A stretch of 12,558 bases of DNA, from the NCBI GenBank assembly GCA_007133255.1, contig SLMY01000010.1:1-12558 (forward strand), read 5' to 3'. The stretch is from Clostridiales bacterium (lineage in GTDB: Bacteria > Bacillota > Clostridia > Saccharofermentanales > UBA5734). The translations under genes and the position numbers were made by a program. The number at the start of each line of letters is the position of its first letter. Position 1 is the stretch's first letter. This document shows positions 1-7,893 of this stretch, piece after piece. A model generated the notes under the pieces. It was not told the DNA's origin and ran no database searches. It saw only the letters and a list, made by a program, of their open reading frames with translations.

Positions 1-1002
1 ATGAATTTTTATGATCCGGATTATATCACCTCTCTCGGATATCCGGAAAATACCCTTTTCGCCTATCGTGAGGTGCTCAACGAGGGCGGTCTGCTTGACC
101 ACCTGTATCTGGGCATCAAACTGGGTATTTATCCGCCGCTTATTTTCCTTGGCATCGGCGCGTTAACTGACTTTGGTCCTCTGCTGGCCAACCCGCGGTC
201 ACTGTTGCTGGGCGCCGCTGCCCAGATTGGTATTTTCATGGCTTTCATCGGCGCGCTGCTCTTTGGTTTCACACCATGGGAAGCGGCTTCTATCGGTATC
301 ATCGGCGGAGCTGACGGTCCGACAGCCATTTTTGTCACTAAAACACTGGCACCCCATCTGCTGGGCGCGGTCGCGGTCGCGGCTTATGCCTACATGGCCC
401 TGGTACCGGTTATCCAGCCGCCGATTATGCGTGCTCTGACTACGAAAAAGGAAAGAAGCGTTGTCATGGAGCAATTGCGCCCGGTCAGCCGCACTGAAAA
501 AATTATATTCCCTATCGCTGTTACCATCCTGGTAGCCATGATCATTCCTGACGCCCTGACACTGGTGGGGATGCTGATGCTCGGCAACCTGTTGAAAGAA
601 AGCGGTGTCTGTGAGCGACTGGTGAAAACAGCTGGTAATGAGCTCTTGAACATTGTGACGATTTTCCTTGGTGTTTCAGTTGGAGCGACCGCGACTGCCG
701 GCAGCTTCCTGACCTACAGAACGCTTCTGATCATCGCGCTTGGTATTATCGCCTTTGGCTTCGGCACAGCAGCCGGTGTCCTGCTGGGTAAACTGATGTA
801 TCGTCTGTCCGGCGGCAAGGTTAACCCGCTGATTGGTTCAGCCGGTGTTTCAGCTGTTCCTATGGCCGCTCGCGTCTCTCAGAAAGTAGGTTCGGATGAA
901 AACCCGAACAATTTCCTGCTCATGCACGCCATGGGACCCAACGTCGCTGGTGTTATCGGTTCAGCGGTCGCGGCTGGTATTCTCCTGGCACTGCTTCGCT
1001 AA
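1..1002 (+). CDS. Na+-translocating decarboxylase beta subunit (OadB/GcdB/MmdB family), probably 5'-partial
   Basis: Membrane subunit of a biotin-dependent decarboxylase pump. It decarboxylates carboxybiotin on the partner biotin protein and exports Na+. The 333 visible residues are hydrophobic with many membrane segments and carry the family signatures TDFGPLLANP (56-65), GGADGPT (102-108), YMALVPVIQPP (131-141), SAVPMAARVSQ (284-294) and MGPNVAGVIGSAVAAG (311-326). With a constant offset of 98, D105, N275, G279, S284 and R291 match the functional residues D203, N373, G377, S382 and R389 of Klebsiella OadB, so the pump core looks intact. Window base 1 is the A of an ATG, but family members are about 370-430 residues and begin with extra membrane segments. 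I therefore infer that this Met is internal and the gene starts outside the window. The substrate (oxaloacetate, methylmalonyl-CoA or glutaconyl-CoA) cannot be told without the alpha subunit. A strong hairpin follows the TAA. Confidence 0.93.
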   Translation: MNFYDPDYITSLGYPENTLFAYREVLNEGGLLDHLYLGIKLGIYPPLIFLGIGALTDFGPLLANPRSLLLGAAAQIGIFMAFIGALLFGFTPWEAASIGIIGGADGPTAIFVTKTLAPHLLGAVAVAAYAYMALVPVIQPPIMRALTTKKERSVVMEQLRPVSRTEKIIFPIAVTILVAMIIPDALTLVGMLMLGNLLKESGVCERLVKTAGNELLNIVTIFLGVSVGATATAGSFLTYRTLLIIALGIIAFGFGTAAGVLLGKLMYRLSGGKVNPLIGSAGVSAVPMAARVSQKVGSDENPNNFLLMHAMGPNVAGVIGSAVAAGILLALLR

Positions 1003-1038
1003 ACCGTAAAATGCGCTTCGCGCCTTAACAGAATTTCA

Positions 1039-1084
1039 GACAAAGGCGTTCCCCCGGGGAACGCCTTTGTCATTTTGATTTTGG
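1039..1084 (+). terminator. Rho-independent terminator after the decarboxylase gene
   Basis: Bases 1039-1054 and 1056-1071 are perfect reverse complements. In practice this gives a stem of about 14 bp with a short CCC/GGG loop, followed by the T-rich run ATTTTGATTTT. It begins 36 bases after the decarboxylase TAA. It is odd in that the stem ends only 11 bases before the apgM ribosome binding site (GGAGG at 1083-1087), so the T-run abuts that site. Confidence 0.85.
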
Positions 1085-1094
1085 AGGTACCTGC

Positions 1095-2330
1095 ATGAAA
1101 TATATAATTTTTCTTGGTGATGGCATGGCCGATCTGCCTGTGCCTCAGCTGGGCGGACAAACACCTTTGATGGTCGCCAGGAAACCGCATATGGACCGAA
1201 TCGCCAGAAGCGGTTTAGCTGGATTAGTTACTACGGTGCCAGCGGGCCTGGCACCTGGAAGCGATACAGCCAATATGGCTGTCATGGGTTATGACCCCAA
1301 AATCTATTATACCGGCCGTTCGCCGCTGGAGGCGATCAGCATGTCAATTGACATGCAGCCTGAAGATATCGCGTTTCGCTGTAATATGGTCACGCTTTCT
1401 GATGCGGATGCTTTCTCAGATCGTGTGATGCTCGATTATTCTTCAGATGAAATCGGCAGTGATGAGGCTGCCAGGCTGATTGAACAGCTGAATGAAGCGT
1501 TCGCGGATGACCATATTCGTTTTTATCCCGGAAAAAGCTATCGGCACTGCATGATCTGGAAAAAAGGGCCTCTCGAAATAGGACTGGTGCCGCCGCATGA
1601 TATCCTCACACGTCAGATAGGTGACTATCTGCCGGTAGGAACCGGGGCAGAGCGTATTCTGAGTATGATGGAGGAAAGCAGCCGCTTGCTTCCTGAGCAT
1701 CCCGTGAATAAAGCGCGGGTTAAAAGAAACCTGAATCCTGCCAATACGGCCTGGATATGGGGCCATGGCACCCGTCCGCGGCTGCCTGTACTGGCTGATC
1801 GGTTTAATATCAAAGGATCAGTAATATCGGCTGTTGATCTGGTCAACGGCCTTGGCATCTGCGCCGGCCTGCACGTTGTGGAGGTACCTGGGGCAACGGG
1901 TAATATTCACACGAATTTCAATGGAAAAGCTGAAGCGGCCATCCATGAATTCAGTCGCGGCCAGGATTATGTCTATCTCCATGTTGAAGCGCCCGATGAG
2001 TGCGGTCATCGGGCGGAAGTCGAGAATAAAGTCAAATCAATTGAGCTGATCGACCAGCATATTGTCGGACCCGTCTGGGAGTACCTGGAGATGCAGCGGC
2101 AGGAGACGGGAGAAGACTACCGGCTGCTTCTGCTGCCAGACCACCCCACACCGCTGACGCTGCGAACGCATACCAGTGACCCGGTGCCATTCGCTGTCTA
2201 CAGCAGTGACAGGCGCGAACATCTGCCAGCTGCCGCTTACGATGAGTTAAGCTGCGAACAGACCGGTTACCGTCTGGATAAAGGACATAAGCTGATAGAA
2301 TATCTGATCAGAAGCGGCTTTCAGAAATAA
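1095..2330 (+). CDS. apgM: Cofactor-independent phosphoglycerate mutase, archaeal (ApgM) type
   Basis: Alkaline-phosphatase-superfamily enzyme that interconverts 3- and 2-phosphoglycerate through a phosphoserine intermediate and two metal ions, in cytosolic glycolysis and gluconeogenesis. At 411 residues it has the family's usual length. The N-terminal FLGDGMAD holds metal ligand D9. PGSDTANMAVMGYDP holds the nucleophile S56. HVEAPDECGH (296-305) and PDHPTP (D349, H350) supply the remaining metal-binding residues. The start is set by GGAGG at 1083-1087, 7 bases before the ATG, and the N-terminus is canonical. A subgroup of this family in bacteria has been proposed to be a homoserine kinase (the ThrB-replacing type); no threonine gene is in the window, so mutase is the default call. 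The gene sits directly behind the decarboxylase terminator with no room for a promoter between the two, and it converges with nagB. Confidence 0.88.
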   Translation: MKYIIFLGDGMADLPVPQLGGQTPLMVARKPHMDRIARSGLAGLVTTVPAGLAPGSDTANMAVMGYDPKIYYTGRSPLEAISMSIDMQPEDIAFRCNMVTLSDADAFSDRVMLDYSSDEIGSDEAARLIEQLNEAFADDHIRFYPGKSYRHCMIWKKGPLEIGLVPPHDILTRQIGDYLPVGTGAERILSMMEESSRLLPEHPVNKARVKRNLNPANTAWIWGHGTRPRLPVLADRFNIKGSVISAVDLVNGLGICAGLHVVEVPGATGNIHTNFNGKAEAAIHEFSRGQDYVYLHVEAPDECGHRAEVENKVKSIELIDQHIVGPVWEYLEMQRQETGEDYRLLLLPDHPTPLTLRTHTSDPVPFAVYSSDRREHLPAAAYDELSCEQTGYRLDKGHKLIEYLIRSGFQK

Positions 2331-2387
2331 GTCGTTTTCAGCGGCCGGTAAGGGATTTTGGTTTTCAGCTTTATCTCTTTATCGCTT
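2331..2387. other. Convergent gap between apgM and nagB
   Basis: 57 bases between two converging stop codons. The + strand is T-rich toward its right side, but I see no stable stem-loop for either direction. Termination here is not explained by the sequence, so overlapping antisense 3' ends are possible. Confidence 0.5.
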
Positions 2388-3125
2388 TTATCTCGAAAGC
2401 GCGACAGAGGCAGCTCTGTCAAGCAGGACCGTTACCCGTGGATGTGTCTGCAGAATAGAGGCTGGACATTGAGGGTCAATAGGCCCCTGCACCATGGCCG
2501 CGACGGCTCTGGCTTTGTCTGAGCCTGTCGCGATCAGAACGATCTGCCAGGCTTTCATGATGGTACCGACACCCATGCTGATCGCCTGTCGCGGCACTCT
2601 GGAAGGCTGACTGAAAAAGCGTGCGTTCGCCTCAATCGTATCATCTGATAAATCAACACAATGCGTCAGCGTTTTAAAGACATCAGATGGCTCATTAAAG
2701 CCAATATGACCATTGCGCCCAATGCCCAGAAGCTGCAGGTCAATACCGCCGGCTTCCCTGATCTTGCGCTCATAAGCCATGCACTCCGCGCCCGGGTCTT
2801 CCGCCATACCATCCGGTATGTGAATCGCTTCAGGCCGGATATTGACAAAATCAAATAATTTAGCCTTCATAAAGGTTTTATAGCTTTGCTCATGATCACC
2901 CGGCAGACCAACATATTCATCCAGATTAAAAGTTGTGACCCGGTTCCAGTCGAGTAACTTATCGTCTGTCATTTTAATTAACTGTTTATAGGTTGTCACA
3001 GGTGTGCTGCCGGTAGCCAGCCCGAATATAGAATCCGGTTTGCGGATCATCTGGCCGCCGATCAGCATGGCTCCGGCCTGACCGGCGTTTTCTGTCCGTT
3101 CAAATACTCGAATAATCAATTTCAT
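2388..3125 (-). CDS. nagB: Glucosamine-6-phosphate deaminase
   Basis: Converts glucosamine-6-phosphate to fructose-6-phosphate and ammonia in the cytosol, the entry step of amino-sugar carbon into glycolysis. From the chosen start it is 245 residues, close to Bacillus NagB. Seen: phosphate-binding GLATGSTP (35-42), general base D69 in FNLDEYVGL, and GIGRNGHIGFNEP (134-146) with H140 and E145 of the catalytic relay. N138 stands where E. coli has D141; I recall this substitution as common in Firmicutes. The start is ATG at 3125, just behind AGGAGG, although the 3-base gap is short. The frame is open upstream to a GTG at 3143, but that would put the ribosome binding site inside the gene, and MKLII is the usual N-terminus. 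It has its own promoter and leader, and lies downstream of a glycoside hydrolase gene, suggesting glycan catabolism. Confidence 0.95.
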   Translation of the reverse strand: MKLIIRVFERTENAGQAGAMLIGGQMIRKPDSIFGLATGSTPVTTYKQLIKMTDDKLLDWNRVTTFNLDEYVGLPGDHEQSYKTFMKAKLFDFVNIRPEAIHIPDGMAEDPGAECMAYERKIREAGGIDLQLLGIGRNGHIGFNEPSDVFKTLTHCVDLSDDTIEANARFFSQPSRVPRQAISMGVGTIMKAWQIVLIATGSDKARAVAAMVQGPIDPQCPASILQTHPRVTVLLDRAASVALSR

Positions 3126-3222
3126 CAACCTCCTGCAGGTCACGGCGGGCTAAAAACACCGCCATCCGCAGCCCAGCCGGAACCGTTCTGACGGTCAGCT
3201 GCCACGGACATAAATCCCTATT

Positions 3223-3251
3223 ATTATACACCTCATGGGTCTGATTGTCAT
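3223..3251 (-). promoter_or_regulatory. nagB promoter, sigma-A type
   Basis: On the - strand, ATGACA (3251-3246) is followed after 17 bases by a perfect TATAAT (3228-3223), giving 5/6 and 6/6 matches. Transcription should begin near 3216 and leave a leader of about 90 nt before the nagB ATG. The leader is GC-rich and can form small hairpins: ACCGT/ACGGT around 3181-3195, and GGCGG/CCGCC near the ribosome binding site. It does not match any riboswitch class I recognise. Confidence 0.8.
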
Positions 3252-3260
3252 TTGGCCCAT
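3235..3260. promoter_or_regulatory. Candidate operator dyad over the nagB -35 box
   Basis: ATGGGTC (3235-3241) and GGCCCAT (3254-3260) form an inverted repeat with 6 of 7 positions matching and a 12-base centre. Its midpoint falls on the -35 hexamer (3246-3251). That geometry suits a dimeric repressor, for example a GntR-type amino-sugar regulator, but the half-sites are not the NagR/DasR consensus I know. It could be chance. Confidence 0.3.
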
Positions 3261-3315
3261 ACCCCGAATGAACAGCTATGGACAACTTCATTTTTAATGC
3301 CGGGACTATAAGTAT

Positions 3316-3348
3316 GCCAGCCAGTCCGTTTTTCGCGGACTGGCTGGC
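3316..3348 (-). terminator. Hairpin after the glycoside hydrolase gene, probable terminator
   Basis: Perfect 13-bp inverted repeat (3316-3328 with 3336-3348) and a 7-base loop, about 30 bases past the hydrolase TAA at 3380. On the - strand it is followed by ATACTTATAG, which is only moderately T-rich, so intrinsic termination may be partial. With the strong nagB promoter just downstream, it suggests that the hydrolase and nagB are separate transcription units, perhaps with some read-through. Confidence 0.55.
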
Positions 3349-3379
3349 GAAGCTTGTGATCCAGTTTATTTCCGGCCGT

Positions 3380-5344
3380 TTAGTAGATCAGTTCAACAAT
3401 CGCGTATCCGTCAATCTCGGGTACGATCAGACGACCATCCTGATATTGAAGATCGATATTTTCCGGGACCAGTCTGGCTTTCTTGATCTCATATGGCAGA
3501 TGAAGTGATACCTCAACATGATTCACTTTTGTCCGTTCTTCGATGATATCGATCATCGCTGATTTTCTGACCGGAACATATGAAAGCAGATGAAGGTTAA
3601 CCCGCTTTTCCTGTGGCTGGTCCAGCAGTGACGCGGTAACGGTTGACGGGCCGTCGTGGGTTACCAGGCGTGCAGGCAGCAGCGCCTTTAGAGCGCCTGC
3701 TATGAGTTTTTTACACCAGTTAGGCGCGTTACGGCGATACTGCTGAAACAGAGGATGTGAAAACAAAATAACCTGGCCGTTCCTGAAAGCGACAGGATAG
3801 GGCTCCCCATGCGCCGAAGGTGTATAGCGGTGCGAGCAGAAGTGATCTCCCTGGCGGGGGAAATAAGGCGCCTGTGCCGTGAGCACAGCTTCAGCACCCT
3901 CAGAAGATACTTTCGCCCCCTGCAGATAAATGGCATAAGCTTGTCCAAATTCCAGCTCATTTGCCAGTTCGCCCTCCGCGACAATGAAATCAGGATAATC
4001 AGGATTCAGTCCATCATAGCTGGCCGCGAAGCTTTCGGGATAAACATGATCTTCAGAAAGGCCTCCCTGCATGCAGGCGATGATTCGTCCGCCTTGCTCT
4101 GTAAAACGGTTGAGCTTTCGCGAAGCTTCCCGGCTGACAATCAGATCGTCCGGCAGAATCAGTAATTGATAAGTGGAAAAATCCATAGTCTCATCAATGA
4201 TATCAAACTGCACAGATAATTCTTCAAGCATCTGCACGGCACCCATGAGACTATCAGGTATCTGATGTTCATATAGTGTGTTTTCCGGTGTCAGCACAGC
4301 TGCTTCCACAAGTGGCTTTGATGGCCTGGCCCAGGCTTCTCTGGCCGCGAACTGACTATAAACTTGTCCGATCAGTTTATAGGTAGCTGAGTTGAGCATG
4401 CCGTTTGGTTCCAGCTGATCACCGATCGAACTGGCAAAACCGAAACTGAGCATCCGAAAACACTCAAACTCCAGCGCTGCCAGATTTTTCAGTGAATGAA
4501 AATCGCCCCACTCAGTGTGGAATTTCCCCGTCATACCCAGGCAGTCCATACCCAGCTTTCTGGCATACCGGGCGGTCAGCGGGAAATGCAGATAGCCCCA
4601 GGATCCTGAAGGCAGACTTTCCAGTTCGAAATGAGTATAAGATTCGCGGCTGTCCCAGGTGCAGGGGCCCACATGCCCGGCGTTATAAAAGATGGTGCAG
4701 TCATCGCTGTATTGCCTGACCAGCTGAGTCATATCCGCTTTAAACCCGTCAATCATCTGCTTAGCGAAGCGCCGGACAGCTGTTTCATCTTTCATGTTAA
4801 CGCCGGCCTTTTTCATATCAGCGCGGCAGGACGCGCACCAGCAGGGACGAATACCGACAATATCGAAAAAGACACCGTCCAGTTTGCCCCTGAGCTGATC
4901 ACAAATCTCCGCAGTCATCTCCTTGAGAAAATCTATGTAACCGGTGTTGACACAAAGCGACTGGTAAAATCCCGGCTCCGTAAAGGGCTGTCCCTCGTGT
5001 GAGCCATCTTCTTTCCGAATCAGCCATTCAGGGCGCGTTGTCCCAGAATGATAGTCCCATTGTACCGTTATGTAGATAGGCGCGTTGATCCCCTGTTCAT
5101 GCAGCGCGTCTATCTGCTCGAGCAGCAGATTTTTCTTTTCCAGATGCGGATGCATCAACTCCGGAAACCGTTCAGACGGATAATACAGCCAGCCATGGTG
5201 GCAGCGGGCAAAAACGGTCATGGAACTGATTGAGGCGTCTTTGGCCATCTGAGCGAACTGAACCGCGTCAAACTGGCTGCCGATGCCGTCAATATACTCT
5301 GAAGTATGAAAATCAAGGTGGATCTGTCGTGGTGATAATTGCAT
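3380..5344 (-). CDS. Putative glycoside hydrolase, GHL6/GH151-like (alpha-L-fucosidase or beta-galactosidase-like)
   Basis: 654 residues, no signal peptide, so probably cytoplasmic. The layout suggests a TIM-barrel catalytic domain (about 1-340), a class I amidotransferase-like domain of the beta-galactosidase trimerisation type (about 345-560, with LLILPDD at 394-400 and GGRIIACMQGG near 418-428), and a short C-terminal beta domain (about 565-654). Strong blocks include FARCHHGWLYYP (45-56), LDGVFFDIV (155-163), HFELESLPSG (238-247) and FHTEWGDFHS (275-284). D161, E240 and E242 are plausible active-site acids, but I infer this only from position. A CWCASC cluster (168-173) may bind metal. 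The start is well supported: AGGAGG at 5353-5358, 8 bases before the ATG. The 75-base gap to mutS2 holds only a weak promoter candidate (TTGCCT, 17 bases, TATCCT). Adjacent nagB hints at amino-sugar glycans. The substrate is not established. Confidence 0.72.
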   Translation of the reverse strand: MQLSPRQIHLDFHTSEYIDGIGSQFDAVQFAQMAKDASISSMTVFARCHHGWLYYPSERFPELMHPHLEKKNLLLEQIDALHEQGINAPIYITVQWDYHSGTTRPEWLIRKEDGSHEGQPFTEPGFYQSLCVNTGYIDFLKEMTAEICDQLRGKLDGVFFDIVGIRPCWCASCRADMKKAGVNMKDETAVRRFAKQMIDGFKADMTQLVRQYSDDCTIFYNAGHVGPCTWDSRESYTHFELESLPSGSWGYLHFPLTARYARKLGMDCLGMTGKFHTEWGDFHSLKNLAALEFECFRMLSFGFASSIGDQLEPNGMLNSATYKLIGQVYSQFAAREAWARPSKPLVEAAVLTPENTLYEHQIPDSLMGAVQMLEELSVQFDIIDETMDFSTYQLLILPDDLIVSREASRKLNRFTEQGGRIIACMQGGLSEDHVYPESFAASYDGLNPDYPDFIVAEGELANELEFGQAYAIYLQGAKVSSEGAEAVLTAQAPYFPRQGDHFCSHRYTPSAHGEPYPVAFRNGQVILFSHPLFQQYRRNAPNWCKKLIAGALKALLPARLVTHDGPSTVTASLLDQPQEKRVNLHLLSYVPVRKSAMIDIIEERTKVNHVEVSLHLPYEIKKARLVPENIDLQYQDGRLIVPEIDGYAIVELIY

Positions 5345-5419
5345 CTTGTGTTCCTCCTGAATATGATCTTTACATCAGGATACACAATGTCCGGGCAACA
5401 GGCAACTGTCTGATCCGAT

Positions 5420-7834
5420 TTACCGCAGTTCGGCCAGTGTCACACCGCTGTCTCCCTCGCCATATGTACCCAGACGGAAAGCTTTTACCCGGCTGTCTCG
5501 TTTCAACTGCTGGTGAACAGCGCCGCGAAGAGCGCCCGTCCCCTTGCCGTGAACAATACGAACGCTGGAAATACCGGCCAGTACAGCATCATCGATAAAA
5601 CTGTCCAGGCTTGAAAGCGCTTCTTCTACAGTCTGGCCAAGCAGTTTGATCTCAGTTGACGCGGTCAGCCGTTTCTGCGAACGGATTGAAACAGTACCTG
5701 CTTCTGATCGCCGTCCGTTTCTGGCCCTGCCTTTACCGCCAGCTGTGCCGTTCTGCTGATCTGTACTTGCCCGCGCGGCCTGCAGCGCTGCCGCAGGCAC
5801 ACTGACTTTCATGCCGTCATCTGTCTGAATCCGGCAATTTCCCCGATTATCAGGGACTTCGATTACCCTGCCTTGCAGACCAAGCTGAGGTGCCGTGACA
5901 ATCATACCTGTCTTGATCTGGCCGGGTGTCATTTTCCTGCCGGATGCACGCAATGTCTCCCGCCCGATGTCGCCCTCAACCTGATTGAGTCCGGCCCGGA
6001 TCTGATGGCGCATTTGATCAGCCATGCGTTCACTTTCATGCAGCTGGCCATACCGTATTTTCTCACGAATTTCGTCCATCATGGCTTCAACTTCACTATA
6101 GGCCTGCTGATAGGTGTCGCGGGCTTCTTCCCTGGCTTGCTGCAGTATGCGCTTCTTATGCGAACTCAGGTCTTGTCTCGCTTTTTCAAGCTGCTGTTTC
6201 TCCTGCTGAGCTTCAGCTCGAAGCTGGTCTATCTCCTGCCTGATTTTCTCAGAGTCTCTACTTTGTTTTTCTACAGAAGCGATTAATTCTTCAAAGCGGA
6301 TGCCTTCCTCAGATAAGAGCTGTCTTGCCTGTTCGATAATACCAGGCTGCAGGCCCAGTCGCCTTGAAATAACAAACGCGTTGCTGACACCTGGAATGCC
6401 GATCAGCAGGCGATAGGTTGGCTTGAGCGTCTCTGTATCAAATTCACAGCAGGCATTCTCAACTCCTTCTGTACGCAAGGCGTAGGCTTTCAATTCCTGA
6501 TAATGCGTTGTGGCCACCGTCCGGCAGCCATGGCGGCGCAGATGATCCAGAACAGCCATAGCCAGGGCAGCGCCTTCAGAAGGATCAGTGCCTGACCCCA
6601 GTTCATCCACCAGCACCAGCATACCCGGGCCAGCTTCTGAAGTGATCTGGACAATATTGCGCATATGCGATGAAAACGTGCTCAGACTCTGTTCGATACT
6701 CTGCTCATCGCCGATATCAGCCAAAACCTGGTTAAACACTGAGACTTCAGACCCCTCCTGAGTGGGAATCTGCAGACCGGCCATGGCCATCAGGCACAAA
6801 AGCCCGCATGTTTTCAGCGTTACCGTTTTGCCACCCGTGTTAGGACCTGTAATGACCAAAGTCTGGAACGTATCACCCAGCTCGAAATTAATTGGTACAA
6901 CTTCATCAGCGGCAATCAGAGGATGCCGGGCCGCTTTGAGCCTGATCCGCCCTTCCTGGTTCATGTCAGGCGGCATGGCTTTCATATTAAGTGCCAGCTG
7001 CCCTTTTGCCATCAGAAAGTCCAGCCGGGCTGTGACCAGCAGGTTTTCCAGAATGGGTTCGGACGCTTCAGCCACGAGCATCGACAAAGCCTGTAAAATC
7101 CGCTCGATTTCCTCGCGTTCCAGGCCGCTGAGCTCACGAATACGGTTATTGAGTTCAACCACCGGCAGGGGCTCAACAAATAAAGTCGCGCCGCTGGCTG
7201 ATGTATCGTGGACAATACCAGGCAGGTCACCGCGATGTTCTGCCTTCAGCGGCACAACATAACGGTCGCCGCGAAGGGTCACCAGCTGGTCCTGGAGCAG
7301 CTTGGCATGTGTTTTAACCAGCCGGTTCAGGCTCTCTTTCACGTCGGCCTGAGCACCTTTGATCCGTCTTCTGATTGAAGCGAGTTCAGGACTTGCCGCG
7401 TCATGCAGTTCATCTTCGCCGGCAATCGCTTCATCCAGCCGTTTCTCAAGATTCTTTATGGGTATCAGCGATGCCAGCGCTTTTTGCACAGCGGTTTGCG
7501 GTGTCTCGTCGGCCGGAAGCTGCCTTCTGAGTCTTGATACAGCACGTAAAAACTGACCGACACGCAAAAGCTGGCCACAATTGAGCCAAACCCCATTCTG
7601 GCTGCGCTCAACTGGCTGAGCCACATCACTGATGCCATAAAGCGGCAGCGCGCCTCTGGTCAGCAGCCATTTCACAGCGTCATCAGTTTCTTCCTGCGCC
7701 ATTTTTGCCACATCCAGCTGCGCTGAAGGCATCAGCGCACGGCAAAGCTGGCGACCGGGTTCTGTTTGTGCCTGATCGGTCAGCCAATTAATAATTTTAT
7801 CAAATTCCAATATACGAAGTGATCGTTGATCCAT
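5420..7834 (-). CDS. mutS2: MutS2 family ATPase with C-terminal Smr domain
   Basis: MutS-family ATPase lacking the mismatch-reading N-terminal domain. Family members suppress recombination and, in Bacillus, sense and split collided ribosomes (RqcU). At 804 residues it has normal length. Order: core and lever (1-320), ATPase with Walker A GPNTGGKT (330-337), LSTFSSHMRN (384-393), Walker B LVLVDELGSGTDPSEG (406-421) and ATTHYQELK (441-449). Then come a long charged coiled coil (about 500-590), a KOW-like segment (640-685), a low-complexity basic linker (about 688-728) and the Smr domain (729-804) with HGKGTGALR (762-770). The LDLRG motif that opens Smr domains reads IKLLG here (729-733), so nuclease activity is doubtful. 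The start ATG follows GGGAAGG by 8 bases. No promoter is visible in the 59 bases after pgsA, so the two are probably co-transcribed. Confidence 0.95.
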   Translation of the reverse strand: MDQRSLRILEFDKIINWLTDQAQTEPGRQLCRALMPSAQLDVAKMAQEETDDAVKWLLTRGALPLYGISDVAQPVERSQNGVWLNCGQLLRVGQFLRAVSRLRRQLPADETPQTAVQKALASLIPIKNLEKRLDEAIAGEDELHDAASPELASIRRRIKGAQADVKESLNRLVKTHAKLLQDQLVTLRGDRYVVPLKAEHRGDLPGIVHDTSASGATLFVEPLPVVELNNRIRELSGLEREEIERILQALSMLVAEASEPILENLLVTARLDFLMAKGQLALNMKAMPPDMNQEGRIRLKAARHPLIAADEVVPINFELGDTFQTLVITGPNTGGKTVTLKTCGLLCLMAMAGLQIPTQEGSEVSVFNQVLADIGDEQSIEQSLSTFSSHMRNIVQITSEAGPGMLVLVDELGSGTDPSEGAALAMAVLDHLRRHGCRTVATTHYQELKAYALRTEGVENACCEFDTETLKPTYRLLIGIPGVSNAFVISRRLGLQPGIIEQARQLLSEEGIRFEELIASVEKQSRDSEKIRQEIDQLRAEAQQEKQQLEKARQDLSSHKKRILQQAREEARDTYQQAYSEVEAMMDEIREKIRYGQLHESERMADQMRHQIRAGLNQVEGDIGRETLRASGRKMTPGQIKTGMIVTAPQLGLQGRVIEVPDNRGNCRIQTDDGMKVSVPAAALQAARASTDQQNGTAGGKGRARNGRRSEAGTVSIRSQKRLTASTEIKLLGQTVEEALSSLDSFIDDAVLAGISSVRIVHGKGTGALRGAVHQQLKRDSRVKAFRLGTYGEGDSGVTLAELR

Positions 7835-7893
7835 TCTGTAAACCTTCCCTGTCAGGTGTCTTAACGCTGCCAGATCCGGTCACACTATCCTGT

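Noticed and set aside
1103..1108. TATAAT on the + strand inside the first codons of apgM
   Set aside because: No -35 at the right distance, and a start from here would remove the essential N-terminal metal ligand; it is explained by the codons for Y-I-I.
3126..3143. Longer nagB start at GTG 3143
   Set aside because: It would place AGGAGG inside the gene and add residues not typical of NagB.
3126..3222. Possible glmS-type ribozyme or other known riboswitch in the nagB leader
   Set aside because: The leader is too short, the gene is the deaminase rather than the synthase, and no conserved core of a class I know is visible.
3100..3291. 63-residue open frame across the nagB leader
   Set aside because: No ribosome binding site, overlaps the nagB promoter and start, and no coding character.
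5230..5598. 122-residue + strand frame over the mutS2/hydrolase junction, and similar antisense frames elsewhere
   Set aside because: They are antisense readings of well-supported genes.
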